Below, piece by piece: positions 9,415-21,071 of a stretch of DNA of 64,000 bases. The DNA is from Rhyzopertha dominica (Eukaryota > Arthropoda > Insecta > Coleoptera > Bostrichidae). The position numbers and the translations under genes were made by a program. The stretch covers positions 2,790,001-2,854,000 of the forward strand of contig QCXZ01000064.1 of NCBI GenBank assembly GCA_025024175.1. The letters are read 5' to 3'. Each line of letters opens with the position of its first letter. Positions within the stretch are counted from its first letter, which is position 1. Under the pieces are notes generated by a model, which worked only from the letters and a program-made list of their open reading frames with translations, had not been told where the DNA came from and ran no database searches.

Positions 9415-12400
9415 TTATATGTTTTCCTGCTGAAACATTTCAGGGGTTAAACTAACGGCCCAGTCCTCTTCGTTATATAATTTCTTTTTTTTTCTCAATG
9501 CTTGTGTGGGTGTAAAATCAGTAGTGTCTGAAATAATCAACATCTTTAGACATAACCTTAATAAAATTTTTGGTGTGGGCACTCTTACCCAGTCCTGTCG
9601 TTTNCAAATTACTTTGATTTGCTTGTACACACATTGTAGTTCTTCGTTTGAGATTATTGCTTTTGGCTTTCTCCAGAAATGGAAGTGCTACAATTGTTTT
9701 TCTGTTACTATTAACACATCTAGGAGGTCCCCAAAAAGGGAATCAGGAAAAATGACAGAAAATAGAATAAAAGAATATTGAACAACAAAAAAATCCAATG
9801 ATTAGAAGAAAATTATAAAAATGAAGAGACACGAAATTTCTATCAAGATGCTAAGAAAAATAAAACTGAATTCAGAGGATTTAGTTTTTTTTACGAAGAA
9901 AAAGATGGCAATCTCATAGAAGGAAGTGAAGAAAACAAATTTTATTTAGCATTTATAAGGGCAGTCTTACCTAGGCTTGTTTTTTGCAAGTTACTTTGTT
10001 CTGCCGGTAAACGCATTGTAGTTCTTCGTCTGAGATCTTTGCCTTCAGTTTGATCCAAAGATGGGAATGCTGCAATAGTTCTTCTGTTGTTGTTAACACA
10101 TGTGGCAAGTTTTGACGTTTTAGCTAAATGTTTTTCTATCAATTTTTTCTTTGTTTCCGGAGATAACCGTGCAAGCTCAATGCCGGGAATTCTATTATTT
10201 AGAAAAACAATATCTGTAAAGAAAAAGTGGAATAAAACACACATTTATTTATAATAAACTACGAATTACCGTAAGGCCTGTCTACAGGTTTTCGTACCCT
10301 TGTCGACCTCCTCAAATTACTGCGAGTACGATTTTCTGTTGTATTTACTGTCCCGAAGCACGCCATTGTAATTCTTCTCTTTGCGGTTTTCGGATTCTGG
10401 TTTTGTGTAACTGGCGTGATACGATCTGCTAACGACTGACTTTGTTCATTTGTAGTCGAAGATGCTTGCTTTTTCTTTGTAGAAATCCTTGGGTTTCCTG
10501 CACCAACACTTTCCTTCATAATGCCATTGGATGCAACTGAATTTTCATCAGGCAAATGTAATGGTATGTCTTGTGATGAAATGTCTCTTTGAACTGAAAA
10601 CGACAAAGGCGCTGCAGAAAAGTGTTACCTTTAGGAAATTATTTAGCATATTTTGAAATGACAGTACAGCGCATTTAGAACTTTATAGATGATATTGAAT
10701 TAATGGAAATGCACACCAATTTTGTTATTATACATAGAACATTTCTTACACTATAGCATTTTTGGCTCTGTTAACCATACATGTCGTTTAACGAGCCGAT
10801 GGCTGCTTTTTTTCAACTTCTGATGGGCTTTAAAATTAAAACACATTTACATAAAAAAATTCTATTTCTAAACAGAGTGAGAAGCCTTACTCATTTTTCT
10901 ACAAAATCGCTAATTTGAACCATATTTCATATGACACGAGCTTTTACGAGCTCCGCCCCATTTTAGTTGGACCCATGAATCTAATTGTAAAAATTCTTGA
11001 ATATACGAGTAAACTACTTGAATAGAATTAAAATATAAGTAAATGGTTTTTGTGGTAATATCATTTACGTATAAAAAAATCTTTCTAGTAAAGAAAAGTA
11101 ATTTTTTACTGTTTCTGACAGCAAAGTACTAAAGCTGTATGGTTTGCCCCAAATCCATAAAACTAATTTCAAACTAAAACGTGTAGTCAATAAGATTTTA
11201 ACATGATGGGATTGTTCCACATAGCTACATCGTTTATTAATCTTTTTAAATGAAAATATTTCTAACAGATAGATAGGTCGTGGGGTGATTGTTCAGTGCC
11301 CAGTTAGATCACCAGATTTCACAAAACTTGATTTGTTTTGTCTATCTATCTATTCTGGACATAAAATTAGTGCAACATTTTGGGTATTATGCCAGATATT
11401 TTAGGCTAACCCTCGTGGACAGAACTTTAACACACGGGTTGATTGTGATTGAAAAAAAAATTGTCATTAACTATGTTTTGTTCATCTTTTTGATTATTAC
11501 TCGGTAGTTTCTGTTTGAATTTTACAGCTTACAGACAGAAATGTTTCTCACCTTCAAGTACAAAAATATCGTTTTCAGGTATTTAAATTTAAAAATTTCT
11601 TGTGTTTCGAAAAAATATTTTCTTATTAACTAATCATATTATGGTTTCTACTTCAAACTTAAAGTTTTTTTTGAATGTATATGAAAAAAGGTTTTTGCAA
11701 TAAACGGGCACATTAATTAAGTTAATAGGTTTTATTTATACTCATCCTTTCCACTTGCAGACGACTTTATTCTCCAACGTTTTTATCACTACCTGAAGAC
11801 ATCTTATATTTCTTCGCTACTGGACTATTTTCCTCCACAGGTGAAAGTATGGTTATAGTTTTTCTCTTGATGTTAGTACGTCTGCTAGCAGGCTCAGTTC
11901 CATTGTTTCCTTTTGAGCTTGGAGGTGGAACTACATCTTTGCCACGTTTCATTGCAGCTAAATGACCAAGAATTAGAAAGAGGTTTATTCACAATGAGTT
12001 ATGCGTTACCTTCTCTTCTGGCCAATGTCTGTTTTCTTGTGGATAATCTGCAAGCACGAGAGCTATCTCCTGTTGTATTCGGCGTTTCTGTATTGGAGTG
12101 CTGGTCCTTGTTTCCATCCTTTTCTGTTGTTGCTGGAGGTGAACTTGCATTGGGCAAACTCTCTGTTTCTTTCACAACGTTAATTTGCTTGTGTTGGCTA
12201 GTGTTTCGCGTTTCCAACACATTATCTATTTTATTTATGGTGGGTGCAGTAGCCAGGGGAGATTTTAAAAACAGACTTATAGACATGCGTTTCATTTGTC
12301 CATCTAAAACATGCAAAATCGTAAAATATCTCACAAAGAAAACATCTCTTATATTTACCAAAGTTAACAGGTTTATTTTTCTTAGGTCTACGCCACATAA

Positions 12401-14702
12401 TTGGTTCAAATAGTTCATCATGCTCGATGTCAGATGTGGCACCTTCACGATTTCCTAAAACATTAAATTAGTCAGGTTAAGATGGACGGAAATAAACTAG
12501 AAGTTACCATCAAGATTCTTTTCAGGATTCGGAGATTTTTTGTGTGTCCTCTCCAGTTCGCGATTAGTCAATTCTATACTGTCTGAAGTCGAATACAGGG
12601 TGCAGCTATCAGTAGTGGACTCTGCTTGTATAGTCGAAGTCAGAGTGCAGCTCTCAGATGTGGACTCTGCTTCAATACCGGATAATTAATAAAAATGTCA
12701 GTGCGATCAAATTAATGATTTAGTTTTGAAATATTCTGGCTCGGCCTTTGGAAAATGTTATTTTTTAAAATTTTGCATAGATTGACTGTACCGTTCGGTG
12801 ATCGAATGTGGGTCTACCATACCAATAAAAGCCAAGCTCGGCTGTCAGCTGTCACCCGGCAAGGTCCTTTCAACTGTATTTCTCGACCTGCAGGGCGTTT
12901 CGTTCTTTGATTTCTTGCACGGCCACTGTACAATCAAAAATGTATTTCTAAAGCTTGTAACTATCTAGAAAAATAAATTATAAGTGCCTTCTGCTTTTCA
13001 ATAAATGATTTCGTTATTTAAATAAAATCCTGTTTATACTTAATTCACCCTCGTACTAAGTACTACGTAATTTCTTTTATTTCAAATGAATTTAGTAGTA
13101 CATTTCTGCATAAAGCATGACCAATTTGTAAAATCCTACCTATATCAAAATAATATCCAAATAATTAGCACAAACATAACTGTAACTACAGATATTTAAA
13201 GTGAATTTATAAAAAGCTCTATTTCTTATCTTTCCTTTTTATAGATAAGTCTTCTTTTAAGAATTTTCTACCGTGTCATTTCATTATTGCTCTTATTTAA
13301 AAGTGTGACTTTTTTAATATTACATTTCTTACCAATCAATTTTCATTTTAAGTATTTGGACTTTTTAACAAATACTGCCGCTCTTTGCAGTGGATTGTTA
13401 ATTGTATTTACATAAGTAATATCAATCAACATTAGAGTCAAATGGAATGTGGTATACTCAATTTTGTTGGTTTGTTGGTGTCGAATTAAAGATATAACAT
13501 ATGTACTCGTATATATTAATACATAAAATATATCCATATAGTTACTTTTACAATTACAAAAGCAGTTTTCCCCTCCCTGTTTTTTTGCTTGTACTCTTCA
13601 AGTACTTTCTAAACCTGCATTAAAGTATAGGGTGTTCCATTAAAAAGCGCATAAACAAAAGAGTAAAATAGATACTAATTAATGTAGTTATAAAAATTGA
13701 TATAAAACAATTTTATTTAGTAAAATATTTCCCCTATATGCCACCTCTTTTATTTACAACTAGTAGGTCATCAGATTTATACCTGAACGAACAAATAAAA
13801 AATATTTGAATTTTATTTGTGTTAGTCATACTGTTATTTAATATATTAATAATCTATCTAATGTAACTGTTTTTTTGCACTAATCGTCTTATTCAATATA
13901 ATTTTTTTTGCAGGAATTCATGGATCCACTATTACACTAAAAATTGTGGGCGCCACTGCAAAAGTTAGAAGAGGTCTACGATTACGTCCAATAAAGAATA
14001 AGTAAGTTATATCTTTTATATTCATTTTGTCTTGTATTTTGATGTGAAGCATTTCTTTCGTTTAATCACCAGCGATCCTTTGTTCTTTCACTCTCTGTAC
14101 ATAACAAAATGAAATTTTTCATTTTAGGAACAGCCTATAAACAAGAAACATTATTAAAATATATGGTAAAAAGTGCACATGCTCTTTTTACTTCCAATTC
14201 ATGTTTACATTTAATTTTGTACTTTTTATCAATCGTGTATGCATGCTAGCATTATTAATAGGTTTTAGACTTTACCATTAGCAGTGCTTTCATCATTAAC
14301 AGCTGCATCCGACTCAGCTTGAGCCCCACTAACGTTCGATATCTGGATGTTGGCTCGTAAACAACTGTCGTACTGACGTTTTAGAAAATCCGGTAACGGC
14401 AGTCTTGCAGGTGCCGTCGGGGGTGTGTCGTAACACTTTTCCGTTGACTCATCTTCACAGTTTGATGTAACGGAAACCCAGTCTCTGATAAGATCTTCGG
14501 TGTCCTTCAATAGTTGCTGTGGTGTGCTGGAGCTGCTGCTTGAAAGTCTATTACTGAATCTGGTTGAACGATGTAGATCTCTCAACATATTTAAAGAGAG
14601 AGTTATTGATCTTGTGATGTCCCGCAGAAACGGTTTAATTTCTTCTGNGAGAACATCTCGCATCATGTGCTCTGTTGCATCTAATGAAAGCGAATAAGCC
14701 AT
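9415..14702 (-). CDS. Uncharacterised eight-exon protein, about 606 aa, with repeated basic-Thr motifs
   Basis: Exons run 14702-14276, 12666-12508, 12454-12359, 12303-12010, 11957-11793, 10593-10270, 10213-9971 and 9527-9415 (TAA). Each junction is AG...GT, every intron is phase 1, four introns are 52-56 nt, and the summed length of 1821 nt stays in frame. The start is the ATG at 14702, giving MAYSLSLD. Exon 1 is partly helical with a poly-Ser tract; exon 2 holds two 15-aa repeats beginning AEST; exon 4 ends with RACRLSTRKQT; exon 6 ends RRSTRVRKPVDRPY; the C-terminus is EEDWAVSLTPEMFQQENI. A motif of the form K/R-R/K-x-T-hydrophobic recurs (KRKTITIL, KRRITMA, NRRTIAAF, RRRTTMRL), resembling basophilic kinase sites. 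I do not recognise the family. The basic C-terminal patch recalls chromosomal proteins such as shugoshin or CENP-C, but that is too weak for a name. One ambiguous base lies in exon 1 (near 14647). Confidence 0.75.
9589..9719 (-). pseudogene. Disabled duplicate of exon 7 inside the last intron
   Basis: The frame RCVNSNRKTIVALPFLE...LKRRTTMCVQANQSNL is clearly homologous to exon 7 (TCVNNNRRTIAAFPSLD...LRRRTTMRLPAEQSNL). It keeps a good donor (G|GTAAGAGTG at 9588) 61 nt before the last exon. The only plausible acceptor (CCTAG, exon start 9719) puts it one base out of frame, so use of this exon would give an early stop. The eight-exon model therefore skips it. A one-base deletion at the acceptor, or a sequence error (an N lies at 9604), explains this. 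Confidence 0.6.
12589..12675 (-). repeat. 45-bp tandem duplication encoding a 15-aa repeat
   Basis: Two head-to-tail copies of about 45 bp lie at the start of exon 2 of the minus-strand gene and encode AEST(S/T)(E/D)SCTL(T/Y)ST-type units. The period is a multiple of three, so the frame is preserved. Confidence 0.7.
13340..13590. repeat. Inverted partner of the 5.28-6.76 kb repeat
   Basis: The reverse complement of 13551-13588 contains GGGAGGGGAAAACTGCTTTT, as at about 5336, and that of 13370-13430 contains the ATACAATTAACAATCC block also seen near 6727. This is the shorter copy, without the Penelope remnant, and lies in intron 1 of the minus-strand gene. Confidence 0.45.
13914..14140 (+). 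CDS. Two plus-strand terminal exons nested in intron 1 (tentative)
   Basis: A pyrimidine-rich acceptor (TTTTTTTTGCAG) precedes an 88-nt segment open in one frame only. It encodes IHGSTITLKIVGATAKVRRG and then LRLRPIKN, and ends at a consensus donor, AA|GTAAGT (14002). A second acceptor (CATTTTAG, exon from 14128) continues the frame and stops at 14138-14140. Both junctions are well formed and phases agree. I could not find upstream exons on this strand and recognise no family, so it may be the tail of a nested gene or a relic. Confidence 0.3.
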
Positions 14703-15263
14703 TTCGGATGATGCTTCACACAATGCTTATTAAATTGGTACTATTGGTTGTAGGTTGTATTTATCATCTCTCCATGCAGTAGTAAAATACATTTAACTTA
14801 GTTAATTAGCTTTTGCCATGAGCTAACTGTTAATTTAATACTAAATTGAGAACAAACGCAATCTAACATTTAAGTATTTAAGGACAAGTTACCTAAAAAC
14901 TAAATACTAGTTAAATTAACCGTTAAAAGTAAACACAAGCAAATTCAAATGGTAACTGACAAGTGAAACTACATTGACAGAAAATTGGCGGTAAAAAGAG
15001 CATTGTTGCCAACCTTACTGCATTGATAGCGTGGCAAATAATACGATGGCGTAGAAGAGCCACGAATATTTTTATTTTTTAAATTTCGTAAACGATACCT
15101 TAATGTAGAATTATTATCGTACAGTTAGCAAGTTGCTAATAGCAATAGTTAAGCGTTAAGCTGACTTAAGTATAAAGTTTACTGTATGTCTACTTTTGAA
15201 GCCAACCACTGGACCCCTAGTATCGTTTCAATCTAAAAGGTGACGCCAGCGGCGTTTTCGTCA
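14703..15263. promoter_or_regulatory. Upstream region of the minus-strand gene
   Basis: This gap lies between the ATG at 14702 and the target duplication of the P-type transposon. It holds no ORF and should contain the promoter of the 606-aa gene. ATTGGCGGTAAA near 14983-14994 loosely resembles an E2F-type site; this is only a suggestion. Confidence 0.3.
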
Positions 15264-15270
15264 ATAAGAG

Positions 15271-15300
15271 CTTTGAATATAGAACGTAATAGAAGGACAA
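15271..15300 (+). repeat. Left terminal inverted repeat of the P-type element
   Basis: A 30-bp end starting CTTTGAATATAGAACGTAAT. It differs from the right end at two positions, fifteen and twenty-seven bases in. Confidence 0.8.
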
Positions 15301-16050
15301 TCCAATGCTTTTAAATGTAACGCTAGAAAGGGCGTTAGAAGCTCATTAGTTGGGGCGTTAGTACTGTAGAGGCGCTGTCTCGGTGCTGCAAGCGCATTTA
15401 CAGATTCTAACAGACGCCTCAAATAATGAACAGCAACCACTATGTCTATTCACCATTAGAGGCGCTGATTAGGAATCGTCGGCTGGTAAAGCAAAAAACG
15501 TAAACTATATAATCGGCCGTACATACGGTTACCAAATTTTCATTTATATCAGTACGAGATACTGTAGATTGACTGAACCTAATGTTACTAGCAAGCTATT
15601 GTTTAAAAGCGGACTAAATGATACCCTCTAAATGAATGTTATTTCTATATGTGGTGCAACATAAAAATACTATTTGTTATAACAGTTTATAAGATTTTTC
15701 GAGAGCGCCGAGCGCGTTAGGGTAGGACGAGCGGAGGAAGTAAAACATTTTTTTTGTATATCAAAATTATGGTAGACTTTCAGGTGAAATGGAAATAAAT
15801 AACTAAATAAGTTAACCGCAGACAAATTCTCGAACGCGATGTATTGTAACGCAAATAAACACGGGCAAAACATAAACTTCAATCCGTCGTCAATGGGATT
15901 CGGGAAGCGGGACGCGGGACACCCTAAGAAAATTACGATGTCTTAATAATCCAGCATTACAAGCGAGCTCATCCGTAGTTCGGTCTACGTAATAAGTTGC
16001 ATTTCTAAACTGTGAGATTTTTTGAGTAATAAATACTGCGCCAATAAAAA

Positions 16051-19000
16051 ATGTCAACTTTACGAAGTGGTGTAAAGTGCAGCTATTTTAACTGTAATAA
16101 TAGTGCTAAATATGTAGAAGGACTACGTGTGTTTGGCTTTCCAGTGAAAGACACAGAAAGGTGCAGAAAATGGATTATTAATAGTGGTAAGTAACCCTTA
16201 TATGTCCTAAATGTTTGTTTTCAAATAAATATTTATACACAAAATTGAGAAAATTATTGTTTTTCCATTATTTCTCTACAATATTTGTGTAACAGTTGGT
16301 AAATTATGTTTTTAGTTTATTCTGGAATTGGTTTTAAGAACAATTGCTTTTTAAAAGTTATCACAGTTGTTTCGGTAGTAATCTATATGCTATATAAGTG
16401 CTCGAATGACAAAAAATATATATCGGGTTTTGTATAANAAAAACATTCAATGAGGTCATATATTTTTCATAGTAATAAATTGCACTGTTTCATTCGTTTC
16501 AAAAACTCTTTTCAATTCTTTAGTTACCTGTTTCAGCAATTTTTTGAATTTTTAGAAGTAACCTTATTTGAATTTCCTGCATTATTTAATTGATACTTAG
16601 TAGAAAGCTGGAATACAGTTATTATTGTATCGAACATCTTCATTGATTAGTAAATAGTCAGTTGCCCTTCTCTATGCTAAGAAAAGCATACCTACGGTTC
16701 TTGAATCGCATTGCAATATCTATAGTTAACTAGGGATTTAACTTTTACGTAATTAATGCTCCTAAAATATTATAAACTATGACTCAAGTTTGTTTTAGTT
16801 GGAGTTATATTTAAAAAAATCTGGAGTTTTTAATGTGCACTTTTTTCCATTGTATCAACACCAAGCAATAATAGGGTATGATCAGCAACTAGGAAGGGCA
16901 CAAATAAGGGTTGCATGAAGCTGATTAATCTCCACCAATAATCTTACTTTTATTTATTTTGTATTGATTATTGTAATTATTTTCAGGTAATGCAGAACTA
17001 ATAAATCTGCCGGCAGAATCATTGAAAAAAAGGTTTTTGTGTCATTACCATTTTCCTTTATCTGAGTTTATGCATCCCGGTTCAAAATATCTCAAAAGAA
17101 CGGCAGTTCCCACATGTTATAATGAGAGCGCAGCATTACAAACAGATACTCCAGGTCCCAGTAGTGAATATAGCGCACCAGATAAAATACCCTCACCAAA
17201 AGTTCTCACCCCAAAGAAAACATATGTTAAACATAAAAGTATATCTCCAACTACATCTGAAATTTTTCCTACAGAATCGGATCTGTCACCCAGTACACGC
17301 CATTTTTTACAAAACGTTACTGATTTGCCCACACCAGAATTAAAAGGAAAAAAGGTCAAACGAAAACTTGTTTATTCGGGTGATGTTTCAGAAGGCTTAA
17401 TTACTCCCAAACGAAGAAAAATAAGTGAATTGCAAAAAACAATTGCTCGACATGGAATACTCCTAAAGAGAAAACGAACCCAAATCTCACGATTAAAATC
17501 AAAACTGGAAAACAAGATATTTATTACCGATATTCTGCATACTCTGCCATATCCTTCACAACATTCAAAGACATTAGTGACAATGCAACTATTGCATAAG
17601 AAAAAGGCTGTGTGGAGTCAAGACGAAAAGGAGTTTGCAATAGCTTTATATTATAAATCACCCACAGCTTATACATTTCTAAGAAGGAAAAATGTAATTC
17701 TACCTGCTGTATCAACAATAAAGACATGGATAAGTGTTTCCAAGTGTTTGCCAGGTTTCAGTGCGGAGCTATTTAAGCAAATAAAAGTAAAGTCTTCCAC
17801 AATGTCTGGAATGGAACAAACGTGTGTTGTATGCATAGATGAAATGGCCATAAAGGAATCTCTCGAATACTCTCCTTTACTAGATCTCATAGAAGGCTAC
17901 GAAGATCTTGGTCTTTCTATTGGGCGCAGTAATAAGACAGCCAAAAAAGCCCTCGTCTTCATGGCCCGGGGCTTATACTTCAAATGGAAACTACCACTGG
18001 GATATTTTTTAAGTAATAAAGGTGTTGATGGACCAAATCTGGCAATACTCATAAAAAAGTGCATCGACAAATTGGCAGCAGCATCATTGAAACCGCTAGC
18101 TATTGTATGTGACCAAGGAACACCAAATGTTTCGGCTATCAAAATTTTGGGCAGTACTACAGAAAAACCCTATTTCCTACATAATTCACATAAAATTTAC
18201 ACCATTTTCGATACACCACATTTAATTAAATCCATTAGAAATAACCTTTTAAATGGTTATTTTCAATATGAAAACAAGACTGTGCGATTTCAAGATATAA
18301 TAGACACTTATAACATTGACAAGGGAAGTATTTCGGCACGAATGCTTACAAAAATTACTGATGCACATATATCACCAAATGCATTTGAAAAAATGAATTG
18401 CAAGTTAGCATTGCAGATATTCAGCAATACCATGGCTGCAGCACTGCGTACATGTTCTTCTACTGGTCAGTTGAAAAGTAATTCTGCTTTGACTACTGCA
18501 GATTTCGTTGAAATGTTGGATAAGACATTTGATTGCTTGAACAGTCAGTATCGTTTTTCTAGAAATCCATATTCCTGTGCAATGTCATCAAAAACACCGA
18601 TTGTTGCAGAAACATTGAAAAATGCCAAATACGTTATGGAAATTATTCAGAAAGTTAACTTTAATAGTGGCAAAACTTCGCGTCCACCATGTTTTGACGG
18701 ACTTATAACCACTATTAATGCAATACTTTCATTACACGAAGAACAGGTAAGCAATGGCTTTGATTACCTTTTAACGTACAGGCTGAATCAAGATATTTTG
18801 GAAAACTTTTTTTCGGTAATTCGACAAAGGGGAGGGTACAGTCGTAACCCTACTGCCAGAATTTTTAGGTCCTCATTTAGAATTGCTGCGATTAGGAATT
18901 TAATGCAGCCTCCGGAAAGTGCCAATTGTGAACAAGATGATGACCAATATTTGCAAGTACAGTCGGTAACCAATACTTTATTACCTGAATCGTCGGCAGA

Positions 19001-19589
19001 AAATATAGATAAACAGACAGACAGCGTTTCTGGTTCAGAATCCTCGTCTAGCTATGAAATTCAGCAGCCAGAGGCATCATTTGGATTAATTCACAACACA
19101 GCAGAAGATTGTGCAGCAGCCTATTTCATAGGTTATTTGTGTTTTAGATGCATTAAAAAATTCAAGTGCGCAGATTGTGAAGAGTATTTAATTAAAAGTG
19201 ATTCCAAACTTACAGAACCAAACGAGTTGTTTATTTTAAATAAATTATACACTACAACTAATTTCAGTGATTCTTCAATAGCATTGCGCTGCCCACAAGA
19301 CAATGTTGTGGAAATACTCACTCAGGCACTATCCATTTTTGCAGATGCATTTCAAACATATTCATATAAAAGAAAAGTTCTGCATAAAATTTATAAAAAA
19401 ATTGTTGCTAGAATAGACCCAACATTTCTTGCCATGGACTCTAGATGTTTACAACATAGACAATTCATAATAAACCTTTTAATTAAGGTCAAAATATTTA
19501 AAGAATGTAAATGGTGTCTACCTGTTAATCGACGCTTCGCAGATCAAGCCAAGCCGCATCAAAAACTAAAGATATTAAAAAACTTGTAA
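16051..19589 (+). CDS. THAP-domain P-element-type transposase (THAP9-like), 912 aa
   Basis: Exon 1 is 16051-16186 and exon 2 is 16987-19589. They join through AGTG|GTAAGT and TTTTCAG|GTAATG, completing a Gly codon. The N-terminal THAP zinc finger is whole: C10-x4-C15, W at RKWIINSG, C64-x2-H67 and the closing AVPT at 85-88. A Lys/Arg-rich coiled coil follows at about 188-222. The RNase-H-like catalytic part shows D330 in CIDEM, D421 in IVCDQGTPNV, the conserved DTPHLIKSIRN at 454-464 and E651 in DILENFFSVIRQRGG, which I take as the D-D-E triad. A CADCEEYL Cys motif lies near the C-terminus. P transposases bind the element ends through THAP and catalyse GTP-dependent cut and paste. Length and order match THAP9/P enzymes, and there is no stop or frameshift. 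A domesticated gene is the alternative, but matched ends argue for a transposon. Confidence 0.93.
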
Positions 19590-19648
19590 TTTTTCTAGAT
19601 TATATTTATGTTTTTTTATCTATAGGCATCAGTGTTTGATTTATTTGT

Positions 19649-21034
19649 TTATATAAAGAATAAGGTGAAATATTCGTTTAATAATACATGTATTTTCTTT
19701 TTTTTATTAATAACTTTACAACATGCTGTGAGAGTTTCCAATTCCTGTACATAGTTTTGTTTTTTGGAAGGCTGCTTTGTTTGGCCACGCAAAATAAGCT
19801 TTTGCTTACTGACATATCGAACATTAACAATCTTTTCTGTGTATTTTTGCCAGTCGATTTTATCTAATGACTTCAATTTATAAATGTTCAAAACCTACTG
19901 CGATCTTGTCAAAATTACTGGTTTCTAAGATTATTGTTGAAAAGAATGCATCCTAAGTTGGTTATATTTATATCTATTGTATTTATTCTGAATTAGTCAG
20001 TGTGTTTATAAAGTTAGTATTTTTTATATAAAAGTTCTTAACCAATTTTTGACGCTGTACATACGTAGTTTATATTTCAATAAAGTAACATGTTTAAAAT
20101 CACTTCATTCTTCTGAATACACCCCATATTTATATTTTGCCTGGACTGAATTCCAAACTGAAAGTTTTTTTTAGCTTACCGAACTGCAAGTACATATGTA
20201 TATACTATAATATTCTATGTTCCTTCAAAATAATCCTTTTATAGTTTAGTGGCGAACAATTAATTTTTTGTTCACATAAAGATTTTAAGTTTTATTCTTT
20301 CCGCATCTTCTAACGAAATGAACTTCCTAAAATTGGCTTGATTAAAACAAAAATATTCTTCAAGTTCTCAATTTACGTACCTACCACCGTTAAGAAATAC
20401 CTACCCAGTTTTGAATTTAAGGAAACGTTTTCTTTCGTTCTAAAAATGTTGCTGACGACCGGCGCCCGCTCTAGGGTGGGCAACCCACACCCACATTTGT
20501 CCTTAGCGCCAAAATTTTGGGGGGCGGTGAATTTTTGCTATACCTAAGTGTTCGAAAAATATGGATGTGTTAAATACCCGATTAAAAAAATCACACCGAT
20601 TTTTTCGTTCGCTAATAATTTTGGGTATATTTATATTGTCTAAAGGCTAATAAAGATATGTAAACTAATAACCACAAGTTATTGTATATATTCTTAATAA
20701 AAAGCGGCAATTTGTCGTTTTGCTCGGGGCGACGTAACCGATAGAGCGGGCGCGGTGATGAGCGATTCTTAAAATAAACTTGAATGTTGAATAGAAATTC
20801 GCCTCAGTGCGTGCGCTAGTGCAGGTGTTCATTGAGGCAATAAATCACATTTTATTGCATTTGGAGACAGGTCCGGCCGCTAGAAGAAAGCGCCATCTCG
20901 TGACCTATTGCGACTCACATGTGTCTGCTATTATATTTAATAAGTGTTCTGATCCCTACTAAATACTAAATAATTAAACCCTTTAAAACACATATGCAAC
21001 CCACCTTACCCGCGCACTAATATTCCCGTAAGCG
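19649..21034. other. 3' part of the P-type element, no further gene
   Basis: This holds the transposase 3' UTR with AATAAA at 20079-20084, then non-coding internal sequence up to the right inverted repeat. A GC-rich patch (20700-20930) lies near the end. An 80-codon minus-strand frame at 19649-19891 is open but lacks an ATG and any recognised domain. Confidence 0.4.
20079..20084 (+). terminator. Polyadenylation signal of the P-type transposase
   Basis: AATAAA about 490 nt after the TAA stop, on the coding strand and inside the element. Confidence 0.45.
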
Positions 21035-21064
21035 TTGACCTTCTATTACATTCTATATTCAAAG
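21035..21064 (-). repeat. Right terminal inverted repeat of the P-type element
   Basis: The inverted partner of 15271-15300; it ends in ATATTCAAAG and is followed by the second ATAAGAG copy. Confidence 0.8.
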
Positions 21065-21071
21065 ATAAGAG

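Larger units (their letters stand above)
15264..21071 (+). mobile_element. Complete P-superfamily DNA transposon, 5794 bp, with target duplications
   Basis: The left end (15271-15300) and the inverted right end (21064-21035) match at 28 of 30 positions, both starting CTTTGAATATAGAA. A 7-bp direct repeat, ATAAGAG, sits immediately outside both ends (15264-15270 and 21065-21071). The interior carries a two-exon THAP/P-element transposase with an intact frame. P elements normally give 8-bp duplications, so 7 bp is slightly short; the boundary could be off by a base. The intact gene, near-identical ends and preserved duplication suggest a fairly recent insertion, possibly still mobile. Confidence 0.82.

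Noticed and set aside
11913..12413. Plus-strand ORF of 166 codons opposite exons 3-5 of the minus gene
   Set aside because: Hyd­rophobic and lacking features; the opposite strand carries exons with consistent splice sites and phases.
11999..12448. Single minus-strand ORF of 149 codons
   Set aside because: It is not one exon: it reads through a 55-nt intron (12304-12358), and its start at 12448 is out of frame with the true exon 3.
14500..14697. Plus-strand ORF inside exon 1 of the minus gene
   Set aside because: Shadow of the Ser/Leu-rich coding exon on the other strand.
19649..19891. 80-codon minus-strand ORF downstream of the P-type transposase
   Set aside because: No ATG (starts TTG), no domain, and lies inside the transposon's 3' region. 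Possibly a terminal exon, but evidence is too thin.
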